In this document: piece after piece, positions 17,347-26,551 of the stretch
Layout of the letters: each line of letters opens with the position of its first letter
Numbering within the stretch: position 1 is the first letter of the stretch
Source of the DNA: Bacteroidales bacterium
GTDB lineage: Bacteria; Bacteroidota; Bacteroidia; Bacteroidales; UBA932
Direction: 5' to 3'
Length of the DNA: 40,277 nt
Assembly: GCA_017461285.1 (NCBI GenBank)
Contig: JAFTYS010000062.1
Location: 1-40,277 of the forward strand
Notes under the pieces: model-generated
Seen by the model: the letters and a program-made list of their open reading frames with translations, nothing else
Databases searched by the model: none
Told to the model about the DNA's origin: nothing
Program-made: the position numbers and the translations under genes

Positions 17347-18666
17347 TTACTGTGCGTTTGCCTTTACATACTCATTGTACTTGTTGTATCCCTGCATGTA
17401 CTTGTCATCAACTGATGAGAAACGGTAGTAGATGTTCTTGAGATACTCGGCAGCGTTAAGCTTCACCATGTCGTTCTGTGACACTTCGAATGCTTTCTCG
17501 AAAGGCTCGATAGCGTCAAGAAGAGCCTGCTCGTACTCCTTGACAAGAGCATTGTACTTAGCGTCATCAAACTCGTTCTGCGCCTTGTCTGAAAGCATTA
17601 CAGCCTTGTCGTAAAGAAGGGCACCCTGTCCGTGATATCCGAAATCGTAGTTTGGATCTACGGTTTCGCACTCCTTGTAAGCTGCAAGAGCCTTGTCGTA
17701 GTCTCCGAGCTGCTTGTGGATGTTACCCTCTACATAGTAAAGCGATACGTTCTCAGGCTCGTTCTTCTTTGCCTCGCCGATGAGCTCGAAAAGTCTGTCT
17801 GTGTTCTCGCCGCTCTCGATGTAGTAGTTGATCAGACCGATAAGGATGCTCTGGCTCTGAGGGAACTTCACGAAGCCGGCCTCAAGAGTCTCGACTCCCT
17901 TAGGCTTGTCACCGAGGTTGAAGTAAACGTCACCAAGCTTTGCATATACCTCTCCGTTATCATAGTAGTAGTTCTCTGCAAGGCATCTCTCGAAGTAAGT
18001 CTTTGCAGTCTCAAAGTCCTTCGATGCCCAGTAGATATATCCTGCATTGTAAAGAGAAGTAGTGTCTACAACTGAATTAGGAGCAGTCTCTGAAGCCTTT
18101 GCAGCCTTACCGAGGAGCTCTCCAGCCTTCTTGTAATCACCAAGAGAGTACTGGTTCATACCGTCGATGAAATATTTCTGCTGGATCGACTGGATACCTG
18201 TCATGATATCCTTCTCCTTTGACTTCTTCACGTCTACCTCATATGCCTTTGCATAAGCCTCGAGTGCGTTTGCAAGAGGATCTTCGAATACAGGCACTGT
18301 AACCTCGACGATTCTCAGGACGTCTGTACCATCGAAATAGAGGTTCTTGTTGGCATATACTTCCTTCTTGAAAGGAGCACCGTCAACGACCACGTCCTCT
18401 ACTGATACAGGCTTCTCGTTGCCCATCATCATCTGAAGCTGGACGCGAGGGCTGTTTACAAGAATATTTCCTACAGGAGCATCATATGCATCCATGTAAG
18501 AAGATGCAAGCTTGAGCCAAGTCGCCACCTTTGTGTTCTTCTTAGGGTTCTGAGCAGCTTCCTCTGCTGCGAGAACAGCCTTCTTTGCTGCCTCTGGAGA
18601 TTTAACCTGTGCATCAGCCGCCTGGACTGCCAGGAGGAGCGCCAATGCGATTAAAATTCTTTTCAT
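17347..18666 (-). CDS. Tetratricopeptide-repeat protein, exported
   Basis: A 439-residue protein with a signal peptide (residues 1-19, ending QAADA). The region of about residues 160-400 is built of tetratricopeptide repeats, for example YFIDGMNQYSLGDYKKAGEL, SLYNAGYIYWASKDFETAKT, VYAKLGDVYFNLGDKPKGVE and SLYYVEGNIHKQLGDYDKAL. TPR proteins are scaffolds; no catalytic domain is seen. It follows gyrA by 22 bases on the same strand, an order I recall from other Bacteroidales genomes, and shares a terminator with phoH. The exact partner and role are unknown, but periplasmic location is likely. Confidence 0.9.
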   Translation of the reverse strand: MKRILIALALLLAVQAADAQVKSPEAAKKAVLAAEEAAQNPKKNTKVATWLKLASSYMDAYDAPVGNILVNSPRVQLQMMMGNEKPVSVEDVVVDGAPFKKEVYANKNLYFDGTDVLRIVEVTVPVFEDPLANALEAYAKAYEVDVKKSKEKDIMTGIQSIQQKYFIDGMNQYSLGDYKKAGELLGKAAKASETAPNSVVDTTSLYNAGYIYWASKDFETAKTYFERCLAENYYYDNGEVYAKLGDVYFNLGDKPKGVETLEAGFVKFPQSQSILIGLINYYIESGENTDRLFELIGEAKKNEPENVSLYYVEGNIHKQLGDYDKALAAYKECETVDPNYDFGYHGQGALLYDKAVMLSDKAQNEFDDAKYNALVKEYEQALLDAIEPFEKAFEVSQNDMVKLNAAEYLKNIYYRFSSVDDKYMQGYNKYNEYVKANAQ

Positions 18667-18688
18667 AATGTTTTTGTATTAAGTTATT

Positions 18689-21193
18689 TTATTCAGATAC
18701 TTCAGTTGCTTCAGGCTGCTCGTGCTCTTCTTCAGACTTGTTCACCGCAGAAACCGCTGCAATCGCATCGCCTTCCTTGATGTTGATAAGCCTTACGCCC
18801 TGGGTCGCACGTCCTGCCACCTTGATGCCGGACACAGCCATCCTGATGGTAAGGCCGGAACGGTTGATGATCATGAGGTCATTCTCATCAGTAACGTTCT
18901 TCAATGCCACAAGAGAGCCTGTCTTTTCCGTTATGTTCAATGTCTTTACACCTTTGCCTCCGCGGCTGGTCTTGCGGTATTCATCAAAATCGGAACGCTT
19001 GCCGTATCCGTGTTCGCTGACAACGAGAACGCTGTGGGCAGCTGCATCTTCTGCTGACGGATCGTATGCGATCATACCAACCACTTCATCATCTTCATCA
19101 ATATTTATGCCACGTACGCCGGAAGCGGTCCTTCCGAGAGCTCTTGCGTCAGCTTCATCAAAACGGCAGCAGCGTCCCTTACGTCCTGCAAGAAGGATTT
19201 CGCAGCTTCCGTTTGTCATTACAGCTTCGAGAAGTTCGTCTCCGTCGCGGACCGTAATCGCGATGACACCATTTGCGCGAGGCCTTGAATATGCCTCAAG
19301 AGAAGTCTTCTTGATGATACCCTTCTTTGTGCCGAGAACTATGTAATTATTGTTGATATAGTCCTCGTCCTTGAGGTTCTTCACGTTCAGGTATGCCTTG
19401 ATCTTGTCGTCGGACTCGATGTTGATGACATTCTGGATTGCACGGCCCTTTGAAGCGCGCGAGCCTTCCGGAATCTCATATACCTTGAGCCAGTAGCACT
19501 TTCCGTTCTGAGTGAAGAGGAGCATAGTGCTGTGCATGTTCGCGACATATATATGCTCGATGAAGTCTTCGTCTCGGGTAGCGCTTCCCTTCATGCCGAC
19601 TCCTCCCCTGTTCTGGAGACGATACTCGGTGAGGGACGTTCTCTTTATATATCCGAGATGGGAGATGGTGATCACAACATCCTCGTCAGCATAGAAGTCT
19701 TCAGGATTGAACTCCTCGGCAGAAAGCGCGATTTCAGTCCTTCTGGCATCGCCATACTTCTCCTTCATCTCCGTCGTCTCGTCCTTGATGATCTGCATCT
19801 GCATGCTCTCGTTCGCAAGGACATCCTCGCAATAGCGGATGAACTTCATCAGTTCGTCATACTCGTTCTGAAGCTTCTCCCTTTCGAGACCGGTGAGCTG
19901 ACGCAGACGCATCTCCACGATTGCGGTAGCCTGTGCCTCGCTGAAATCGAACTGCGAGATCAGCTCGCTCTTCGCCTCGTCAACGCTCTTTGACGCCCTG
20001 ATGATATTGATGATCTGATCGATGATATCGAGCGCCTTGAGAAGTCCTTCGAGGATATGGGCTCTCTTGCGGGCCTTCTCGAGGTCGAACCTGGTCCTGC
20101 GGAGGATCACCTCATGCCTGTGCCTTACGAAATACTTTATCAGCTGCTTCAGATTGAGCGTCCTCGGACGTCCTCCCACAAGGGCGACATTGTTTACTGA
20201 GAAGCTCGACTGGAGCGGAGAATACTTGTAAAGCATGTTGAGTACCACATTCGCGTTCGCATCCTTCTTGAGGCGGATCACGATACGTACTCCCTTCATT
20301 GTGGTCTCGTCATTTATGTATGCGATTCCGTCAACCTTCTTTGTCTCCACGAGCTCGGCGATCTTCTCTATCATCTCGCGCTTGTTGACCATGTAAGGAA
20401 TCTCTGTAACCACGATCGTCTCACGTCCCGAGTCGCTCACTTCGATTTCGGTCTTCGACCTTATCACGATACGGCCGCGGCCGGTCTCGAACGCATCCTT
20501 TATGCCCTGGCGGCCCTGGATGATTCCTCCCGTAGGAAAATCCGGTCCCTTGACATACTGCATCAGCTCCTCGACCGTGATTTCAGGATTGTCGATATAT
20601 GCGCAGATCGCGTCGCAGCACTCTGTAAGGTTGTGCGGAGCCATATTTGTCGCCATACCTACAGCGATACCTGAGGATCCGTTAAGGAGAAGGAGCGGGA
20701 GCTTCGTAGGAAGCACAGTCGGCTCCTGGAGCGAGTCGTCGAAGTTGTTCTGGAAATCTACCGTATCCTTGTCGAGGTCTGCAAGAACCTCGTCAGAAAG
20801 CTTGGAAAGCTTTGCCTCGGTATAACGCATCGCAGCTACCGGGTCGCCGTCCATGGAACCGAAGTTACCCTGTCCGAACACGAGAGGGTATCTCAGGCTC
20901 CAGTCCTGGGCCATACGTGCCATAGCGTCATACACGCTGAAGTCACCATGCGGATGATATTTACCGAGCACCTCACCGACAATACGGGCAGACTTCTTGG
21001 TCTGGCTTGTCCATGTCAGTCCGAGTCCTTCCATACCGAAGAGCACCCTTCTGTGCACCGGCTTGAAACCATCCCTCACATCAGGAAGAGCACGGGACAC
21101 GATCACAGACATCGAGTAGTCGATATACGCACTCCTCATCTGCTGATCGATGTTCACCTGCTCGATCCTACCTGTCTTCATCTCATTTTCCAT
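18689..21193 (-). CDS. gyrA: DNA gyrase subunit A
   Basis: Breakage-reunion subunit of gyrase, which with GyrB adds negative supercoils to DNA. The 834-residue length is normal for the phylum. The catalytic Tyr lies in [11 protein letters not shown]. The winged-helix N-terminal region contains the quinolone-resistance-determining region at residues 80-91, [12 protein letters not shown]. There the residue matching E. coli Ser83 is Phe85, encoded by TTC at 20941-20939, while the Asp matching E. coli Asp87 is kept. The C-terminal beta-pinwheel shows repeated VGMIAYDP- and [14 protein letters not shown] blades; the GyrA box is the reduced form TSRGGKG. The start ATG at 21193 follows a -7 box (TATCTTTG) at 21242-21235. 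A TPR gene follows in the same unit. Confidence 0.98.
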   Translation of the reverse strand: MENEMKTGRIEQVNIDQQMRSAYIDYSMSVIVSRALPDVRDGFKPVHRRVLFGMEGLGLTWTSQTKKSARIVGEVLGKYHPHGDFSVYDAMARMAQDWSLRYPLVFGQGNFGSMDGDPVAAMRYTEAKLSKLSDEVLADLDKDTVDFQNNFDDSLQEPTVLPTKLPLLLLNGSSGIAVGMATNMAPHNLTECCDAICAYIDNPEITVEELMQYVKGPDFPTGGIIQGRQGIKDAFETGRGRIVIRSKTEIEVSDSGRETIVVTEIPYMVNKREMIEKIAELVETKKVDGIAYINDETTMKGVRIVIRLKKDANANVVLNMLYKYSPLQSSFSVNNVALVGGRPRTLNLKQLIKYFVRHRHEVILRRTRFDLEKARKRAHILEGLLKALDIIDQIINIIRASKSVDEAKSELISQFDFSEAQATAIVEMRLRQLTGLEREKLQNEYDELMKFIRYCEDVLANESMQMQIIKDETTEMKEKYGDARRTEIALSAEEFNPEDFYADEDVVITISHLGYIKRTSLTEYRLQNRGGVGMKGSATRDEDFIEHIYVANMHSTMLLFTQNGKCYWLKVYEIPEGSRASKGRAIQNVINIESDDKIKAYLNVKNLKDEDYINNNYIVLGTKKGIIKKTSLEAYSRPRANGVIAITVRDGDELLEAVMTNGSCEILLAGRKGRCCRFDEADARALGRTASGVRGINIDEDDEVVGMIAYDPSAEDAAAHSVLVVSEHGYGKRSDFDEYRKTSRGGKGVKTLNITEKTGSLVALKNVTDENDLMIINRSGLTIRMAVSGIKVAGRATQGVRLINIKEGDAIAAVSAVNKSEEEHEQPEATEVSE

Positions 21194-21234
21194 ATGATGT
21201 TTTTTATCTTTTTACACTTTTAAGCATATCTTCG

Positions 21235-21242
21235 CAAAGATA
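21235..21242 (-). promoter_or_regulatory. Promoter -7 element of gyrA
   Basis: The complement reads TATCTTTG (TAnnTTTG), 41 bases upstream of the gyrA ATG. No exact -33 box. Confidence 0.45.
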
Positions 21243-21254
21243 CGATTTTTTTAG

Positions 21255-21262
21255 TAATTTTG
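21255..21262 (+). promoter_or_regulatory. Promoter -7 element of clpC
   Basis: TAATTTTG ends 22 bases before the clpC ATG; a weak TTCG -33 box lies 20 bases upstream of it. It is close-packed with the divergent gyrA promoter. Confidence 0.5.
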
Positions 21263-21284
21263 TGCATCATTAGGCAATTTTATT

Positions 21285-23639
21285 ATGGAAATCAGCATAT
21301 CAGACGAACTGAACTCGATCATCAACTATTCCCGTGAGGAAGCCATGAGAACAGGCAGTTACGGAATCGCTCCTGACCACCTGTTTCTGGGCATCCTGCG
21401 GCATAGGGAAAACTCTGCGGTAGACGCCCTGATAGGCACCGGTGCTGACATAGAGGAACTTAAGCAGTTCATCGACAGCAGGATATTCACCAACGAGCAC
21501 ATACCGTATTCCGACATCGACAAGGTCAGCTTCTCCAGGGGCACGCAGAACGTGTTGAGCTTCACGATATTGGAGGCGACGAAGCTGCGTAGCCGCCAGG
21601 CGGCACCGCAGCATCTTCTCCTTGCCCTGATGAGGGCGAACGGCTCATACGGCTGCTCGTACCTCAACGACACGGGCATAGATTACGGTATGCTGTTCAG
21701 GTATATGGACAGGAATTCCATGCTGGACAGAGGCCCGGAAAACGATCAGAAGGAAGGAGATGACGATGGAGACGAAGCCCCGCAGATCAGGATAAGGCAG
21801 GTGGCAGAAGAGGAAGAGAAGGGGCCGTCCCCTCTCGAGGAATTCGGATATGACATAACACAGGCAGCCCGCGAAGGCCGTCTCGACCCGCTTGTAGGCC
21901 GAGAGGATGAGATCCAGCGCGTGATACAGATACTGGGACGCAGGCGCAAGAACAATCCTATGCTTGTCGGCGACCCGGGCGTGGGCAAATCAGCCATAGT
22001 TGAGGGAATCGCGATAAAGATCGTGAACGGGGATGTGCCGCCGGTACTGGAAGGCAAGAGGCTCATATCACTCGACCTCGGCTCGATAGTCGCAGGCACG
22101 AAGTACCGCGGCGACTTCGAGAAAAGGCTCAAGAACATAATCAATGAAGTGGCGACAAGTCCGGACGTCATCCTGTTCATCGACGAGTTCCACACCATAG
22201 TCGGAGCAGGAGGAGCATCCGGCAGCCTGGATGCGGCGAACATGCTCAAGCCCGCACTGGCCCGTGGGGACATCCAGTGCATCGGAGCGACCACGATGGA
22301 CGAATTCAAGAAGAGCGTCGAGAAGGATGGGGCTCTGGACAGGCGTTTCCAGAAGATCGTAGTGGAACACACGGACATCCCGCATTCTATATCCATCCTC
22401 ATGAAGCTGAAGACCAATTACGAGAAGCATCATAACGTCATATACACCGACGAGGCCATCGAGGCATGCGTCAGGATGTCGGAAAGGTACATCACCGACA
22501 GATGCCTTCCCGACAAGGCGATAGACGCGATGGACGAGGCAGGATCTAAAGTGCGGCTAAAGAATCCGAAGAAGACCGGACACGTCACAGCTGAAGATGT
22601 GGCGGAGATCATATCCAAGATGACAGGCATCCCTTCAGGAAAAGTGGCCGAAAACGAAGGAAGCAGGCTCATGAAGATGCATGGCATCCTGAAAAAGAGG
22701 ATAATCGGACAGGACGAGGCTATCGAGAAGGTGGTAAGGGCTATACAGAGGAACAGGGCTGGAATCAAAGATCCGGGCAAGCCTATCGGCACATTCCTTT
22801 TCTTCGGTCCGACAGGCGTCGGAAAGACCCAGCTTGCTAAATCTCTTGCAGAGTATCTGTTTGATTCAGAAGACAATATGGTCAGGCTTGACATGAGCGA
22901 ATACATGGAGAAGTTCAACGTATCGAGGCTGATCGGAGCCCCTCCGGGATATGTGGGATTCGAGGAAGGAGGACAGCTCAGTGAACGTGTAAGGCGCAAA
23001 CCTTACTGCGTGGTCCTGCTGGACGAGATAGAGAAGGCCCATCCAGATGTATTCAACATCCTGCTTCAGGTGCTGGACGAAGGAAGGCTCACCGACAGTA
23101 CGGGCAGAACCATCAGCTTCCGCAACACGATCGTCATCATGACATCGAATGTGGGCAGCCGCGAGCTTGAGGAATACGGAAGCGGGGTCGGATTCAGCAC
23201 ATCCAGCCGAAACGTGGAAGGAAACCGTAAGTCCGTAGTGGAGAAGGCCGTCAGAAAGGCTTTTCCGCCGGAATTCATCAACAGGGTGGACGAGCAGGTC
23301 TTCTTCAGGCATCTGGAAAAGGACGATCTTGAAAAGATCATAGACATCGAGCTCAAGGAGCTCAAGGCCAGGGTCAGGGAAGCCGGATTCGAACTGACAG
23401 TGACCTCTGCCGCGAAAAGGTTTGTAGCTGAGGCCGGATACAATCCGAGCTATGGCGCAAGACCGCTGAAGAGGGCCGTGCAGAAATATATAGAGGATCC
23501 TGTTTCAGAACAGATCATCACCGAAAGAATGTTCGGAGGAAAAAGGACTTCCGGAAAACTGAAAGTCGGCCTAAGCAAGGCTGAACCCGGTAAACTCGAG
23601 GTCCATTTCACCGATCATGTCGATCAGGGTTCTGTATGA
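21285..23639 (+). CDS. clpC: ClpC-type AAA+ unfoldase of the Clp protease, lacking the middle domain
   Basis: An ATP-driven unfoldase that feeds proteins to ClpP. Order of domains in the 784-residue protein: Clp N-domain repeats (1-145); an acidic linker (150-180); AAA-1 with Walker A GDPGVGKSA near 229 and Walker B VILFIDEFH near 296; AAA-2 with Walker A GPTGVGKTQ near 508 and Walker B VVLLDEIEK near 576; then the small C-terminal domain. The loop GSGVGF (residues 632-637) is a ClpP-docking tripeptide as in ClpC. Between DEAGSKVRLK (about 418) and VTAEDVAEI (about 434) only some 10 residues remain, where ClpC normally carries a coiled-coil middle domain of about 40-50 residues. It is therefore built like ClpA in this respect. 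It diverges from gyrA. The last 69 bases overlap a possible antisense small ORF. Confidence 0.93.
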   Translation: MEISISDELNSIINYSREEAMRTGSYGIAPDHLFLGILRHRENSAVDALIGTGADIEELKQFIDSRIFTNEHIPYSDIDKVSFSRGTQNVLSFTILEATKLRSRQAAPQHLLLALMRANGSYGCSYLNDTGIDYGMLFRYMDRNSMLDRGPENDQKEGDDDGDEAPQIRIRQVAEEEEKGPSPLEEFGYDITQAAREGRLDPLVGREDEIQRVIQILGRRRKNNPMLVGDPGVGKSAIVEGIAIKIVNGDVPPVLEGKRLISLDLGSIVAGTKYRGDFEKRLKNIINEVATSPDVILFIDEFHTIVGAGGASGSLDAANMLKPALARGDIQCIGATTMDEFKKSVEKDGALDRRFQKIVVEHTDIPHSISILMKLKTNYEKHHNVIYTDEAIEACVRMSERYITDRCLPDKAIDAMDEAGSKVRLKNPKKTGHVTAEDVAEIISKMTGIPSGKVAENEGSRLMKMHGILKKRIIGQDEAIEKVVRAIQRNRAGIKDPGKPIGTFLFFGPTGVGKTQLAKSLAEYLFDSEDNMVRLDMSEYMEKFNVSRLIGAPPGYVGFEEGGQLSERVRRKPYCVVLLDEIEKAHPDVFNILLQVLDEGRLTDSTGRTISFRNTIVIMTSNVGSRELEEYGSGVGFSTSSRNVEGNRKSVVEKAVRKAFPPEFINRVDEQVFFRHLEKDDLEKIIDIELKELKARVREAGFELTVTSAAKRFVAEAGYNPSYGARPLKRAVQKYIEDPVSEQIITERMFGGKRTSGKLKVGLSKAEPGKLEVHFTDHVDQGSV

Positions 23640-23696
23640 TTCTTCTGACGAGATCATCGAGCTGATGTAAGCGAGAGTTGTGTTGTCTGTATTCAT
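23571..23696 (-). CDS. Possible 41-residue small protein antisense to the clpC 3' end
   Basis: Reading the complement from ATG at 23696 gives a 41-residue product beginning MNTDNTTLAYISSM and ending FTGFSLA, with TAG at 23571. It was too short to be listed by length-limited gene finding. The first 57 bases lie in the clpC-gph gap; the rest is antisense to the last 23 codons of clpC. A -7 element TACTTTTG (complement of 23722-23729) sits 25 bases upstream. The product has no membrane segment and no domain I recognise. In the overlap its codons are exact complements of clpC codons, a frame in which chance ORFs are common. I regard it as a candidate, not a firm gene; the transcript could instead act as an antisense RNA on clpC. 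Confidence 0.28.
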   Translation of the reverse strand: MNTDNTTLAYISSMISSEESYRTLIDMIGEMDLEFTGFSLA

Positions 23697-23716
23697 ATCT
23701 CTTGTCTTTAAGTTTG
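23686..23716 (+). promoter_or_regulatory. Promoter of the gph - AI-2E - esterase unit
   Basis: TCTG (23686-23689), a 19-base spacer and TAAGTTTG (23709-23716). It gives a leader of about 45 bases that contains a small hairpin, TGTGCC / GGCACA, at 23739-23757. Confidence 0.5.
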
Positions 23717-23721
23717 TAATG

Positions 23722-23729
23722 CAAAAGTA
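23722..23729 (-). promoter_or_regulatory. Possible promoter -7 element, antisense towards clpC
   Basis: The complement reads TACTTTTG (TAnnTTTG). Transcription from it would run leftward across the gph promoter, the small ORF and the clpC 3' end. No exact -33 box. Confidence 0.3.
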
Positions 23730-23769
23730 GAACAATCTTGTGCCAACTTAAGGCACATCCAATGAAATA

Positions 23770-24432
23770 ATGACAAAACTCGTAATATTTGACCTTGACG
23801 GAACCCTTCTCGACACGATGGAGGACATAGCAGGCGCATGCAACCATGCGCTTGAGGCCTGCGGCTGCCCAGCAAGAAGGATTGATGAATACAACATGCT
23901 GGTAGGCAGAGGCATATTCAACCTGTTCAGAGGCGCACTTCCGGAAGACATGCGCACAGATGAGATGGTCGGAAAGATGCACGGACATTTCGTGCCGTAT
24001 TATAACGAACATATATGCGACAAGACCAGACCATATCCGGGAATATATGAGATGCTGGACCGTCTTGCCGGGAATGGCATATCATTCGCAGTCGCATCAA
24101 ACAAATATCAGGAAGGAACCGAAATGCTGCTGAAGAAGCTGTTCGGGAAATACCGCTTTGTCAGCATCCTTGGCCAGAGGGCAGGCAAGCCCATAAAGCC
24201 CGACCCGATGATCGTGCATGAAGCCATGGATGCGATGGAGGGAATACGTCCGGAAGAGGTGGTATACTGCGGAGATTCGGACGTCGACATGCAGACGGGA
24301 ATCAACGCCGGAGTCCGCACCATCGGCGTGACATGGGGATTCAGGACACGCGAAGAGCTGGCATCGTATTCTCCATGGATGCTGGCAGAGAAAGCAGAGG
24401 ACATTTCCAACGCCATATTGGCAGAAAAATAA
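23770..24432 (+). CDS. HAD-superfamily hydrolase, phosphoglycolate-phosphatase-like
   Basis: A 220-residue cytosolic phosphatase. HAD motif I is FDLDGTLLDT with Asp8 (nucleophile) and Asp10 (acid/base); motif II is VASNK near residue 112; motif III is the Lys of GKPIKPDP near 140; motif IV is VVYCGDSDVDM near 170. The helical cap lies between motifs I and II, as in the Gph/PGMB subgroup. Such enzymes dephosphorylate 2-phosphoglycolate or other small phosphate esters; the substrate cannot be fixed from sequence. It is the first gene of a three-gene unit, 7 bases before the AI-2E-type transporter. Confidence 0.9.
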   Translation: MTKLVIFDLDGTLLDTMEDIAGACNHALEACGCPARRIDEYNMLVGRGIFNLFRGALPEDMRTDEMVGKMHGHFVPYYNEHICDKTRPYPGIYEMLDRLAGNGISFAVASNKYQEGTEMLLKKLFGKYRFVSILGQRAGKPIKPDPMIVHEAMDAMEGIRPEEVVYCGDSDVDMQTGINAGVRTIGVTWGFRTREELASYSPWMLAEKAEDISNAILAEK

Positions 24433-24439
24433 CACACAT

Positions 24440-25600
24440 ATGGAAAACAACGAAAGATATTCGGACAAGCTGGCGAAATACATACTGGCAGCTGCAGGAG
24501 TGGCGATAGTATGCGCTATCTGCTGGTATTTCCGCAGCGTACTGGCATACATCCTCATAGCCGTAGTGGTATCCCTCATCGCGAAGCCACTGATGGGACT
24601 GCTGCAGAAGATACGCATCAAGGGCAGAAAGGCCCCAGACTGGCTTCTGGCGGCATTTTCCATCATTACGGTACTTGCCTTTCTGCTGTCCGTACTCATG
24701 TCGGTGATTCCGATAGTAAGCGGCATAGTAAAGGACATCTCGATGGTGAACATCGAAAGCGCCGCACGCGGCATCGCTGCCCCTCTAGCGGAATTCAACG
24801 AATTCCTGAGGAACAGTTTCCCTCAGCTGGGAAGCGGCTTCAGGATCGAGGTAACGATACTCAACGAACTGCAGAAACTGTTTGACGTATCGGTATTCTC
24901 GTCTGTGCTCGGATCGGCGGCGTCATTCGTCACGAGCATGGCGATAGGACTGTTCTCTGTCGTATTCATTGGATTCTTCTTCATCAAGGACAACGGACTC
25001 TTCACGGAAATAGTCTGCGCACTCGTGCCTGACAAGCATGAGCAGACGACAGAAAAGGCCATATCCGACATCGGGTACCTGCTCTCCAGATACTTCATCG
25101 GAGTGATACTGGAAATGATCGGAGTCGCACTGATCAACTTCCTCGGCCTGCTGATGATCGCAAGGCTGGGATTCAATGCCGCCGTCGGAATCGCCGTACT
25201 TACAGGCATACTGAACGTGATACCGTATGTAGGTCCGTTCATCGGAATCGTGCTGGGAACCGTACTCGGCATCCTTCTCAAATACACAAGCGTCTCCCCT
25301 ATCGGGCTCGACGTGAACTTCTGGATATTCACGGCCATACTGATCGCCATCTACTGCTTCACCCAGCTTATAGACAACTTCGTATACCAGCCGCTGATCT
25401 ATTCAACCAGCATCAAGTCGAAGCCTCTTGAAATATTCATCGTCCTTCTCATAGTAGGCCATATCGGCGGTCCGCTGTCACTGATCATCGCGATCCCATG
25501 CTACACCGTGGTCAGAGTCATAGCCTTCCGCTTCTTCGGCCACATAAAGGCCATCAAGCGGCTAATCCCTGACGAAAAGCTCATAACAAACGAAAAGTAA
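24440..25600 (+). CDS. AI-2E family (PerM/TqsA-like) membrane protein
   Basis: A 386-residue inner-membrane protein. About eight transmembrane segments are visible: two near the N-terminus (VAIVCAICWYF, LIAVVVSLIAKPL), one near residue 75, then a soluble stretch of about 50 residues and a C-terminal group. The family signature region GVALINFLGLLMIARLGF and ILNVIPYVGPFIGIVLGTVLG is clear. Members have been linked to export of the signal AI-2 (TqsA) or to sodium/proton exchange, so the transported substrate here is unknown. It lies between a HAD phosphatase (7-base gap) and an esterase (6-base gap). Confidence 0.92.
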   Translation: MENNERYSDKLAKYILAAAGVAIVCAICWYFRSVLAYILIAVVVSLIAKPLMGLLQKIRIKGRKAPDWLLAAFSIITVLAFLLSVLMSVIPIVSGIVKDISMVNIESAARGIAAPLAEFNEFLRNSFPQLGSGFRIEVTILNELQKLFDVSVFSSVLGSAASFVTSMAIGLFSVVFIGFFFIKDNGLFTEIVCALVPDKHEQTTEKAISDIGYLLSRYFIGVILEMIGVALINFLGLLMIARLGFNAAVGIAVLTGILNVIPYVGPFIGIVLGTVLGILLKYTSVSPIGLDVNFWIFTAILIAIYCFTQLIDNFVYQPLIYSTSIKSKPLEIFIVLLIVGHIGGPLSLIIAIPCYTVVRVIAFRFFGHIKAIKRLIPDEKLITNEK

Positions 25601-25606
25601 AGACAG

Positions 25607-26551
25607 ATGAAAAGGATATTTGCAATCATAGCGCTTCTGACCGTTGCAGCAACGGTTTCAGCACAAGAGACACAACTGTCTCCTGACGGCACATATGTAT
25701 ACGAGAAAAGGGACACATGCGACCTGTTCATGGACGTATACAACCCTGCCAAAGGGAGCGGAACCACGCTTGCAGGAAAGACGAAGCCGACTATAGTATT
25801 CATGTTCGGAGGCGGATTCGTCACAGGAACACGCGACGACAAGAGCTATAACCCATGGTTCAGGATGCTGACCGAAAACGGATACCGCGTCATCTCCATT
25901 GACTACAGGCTCGGTCTAAAGGGCACCTCAAAGGTAGGCATCGCACAGGTGAACGTTCTGGACAAGGCGATCCACATGGCAGTCGAAGACCTTTTCAGCG
26001 CAACCAATTTCATCATTGAAAATGCCGAGCAGCTGGGAGTAGAACGTGACAATATCGTCATCAGCGGTTCATCTGCAGGAGCCATCACCGTCATGCAGGC
26101 GGAATACGAAATTGCAAACAGGACATCGTATGCATCCGTGCTTCCGGAAGGATTCAACTATGCCGGAGTCATGTCATTCGCGGGAGCCATCCTCTCGAGA
26201 AAAGGCAAGGTGAAATACGAGACTGCGCCATGTCCTACAATGATGCTCCACGGAACTTCAGACAAGATCGTGCCTTACAAGCAGATAGCGCTATTCAATC
26301 TGGGATTCTTCGGCGGCGGAAAACTCGTGGATCGTTTCCAGAAGTTCGGATACGACTACAACATGTACCATTTCGTCGACTATGGCCATGAAATAGCCGG
26401 ATCGATGAATACGACATTCGATCTGCAGCTTGACTTCCTTGAGGAAAATGTGGTCCAGGGCAAGAAAAGAATCATCGAGGCCTGGATTTCAGACCCCGAT
26501 GTATGGAAAGGTTCGGCACTTAAGTCCCGAAAGGATATTTACGGCAATTAA
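25607..26551 (+). CDS. Secreted alpha/beta hydrolase, carboxylesterase type
   Basis: A 314-residue exported serine esterase. Residues 1-19 are a signal peptide ending TVSA. The oxyanion motif is FGGGF at residues 67-71 (HGGG in most relatives). The nucleophile is Ser156 in ISGSSAGAI, the acid Asp219 in HGTSDKIVP, and the base His261 in DYGHEIAG. This is the arrangement of the hormone-sensitive-lipase/BD-FAE-like group, some of which act on acetyl or feruloyl esters of plant polysaccharides. It is the third gene of the gph unit. The stop codon overlaps that of the convergent phosphorylase gene by 4 bases. Substrate unknown. Confidence 0.87.
   Translation: MKRIFAIIALLTVAATVSAQETQLSPDGTYVYEKRDTCDLFMDVYNPAKGSGTTLAGKTKPTIVFMFGGGFVTGTRDDKSYNPWFRMLTENGYRVISIDYRLGLKGTSKVGIAQVNVLDKAIHMAVEDLFSATNFIIENAEQLGVERDNIVISGSSAGAITVMQAEYEIANRTSYASVLPEGFNYAGVMSFAGAILSRKGKVKYETAPCPTMMLHGTSDKIVPYKQIALFNLGFFGGGKLVDRFQKFGYDYNMYHFVDYGHEIAGSMNTTFDLQLDFLEENVVQGKKRIIEAWISDPDVWKGSALKSRKDIYGN

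Noticed and set aside
18900..18990. Reduced GyrA box (TSRGGKG in place of QRRGGKG)
   Set aside because: Bacteroidetes GyrA proteins, as I recall them, have a similarly relaxed box, so it is probably not unusual.
23739..23757. Hairpin TGTGCC/GGCACA before gph as a terminator for clpC
   Set aside because: The stem is only 6 bp and is followed by no T-tract; it lies in the probable gph leader.
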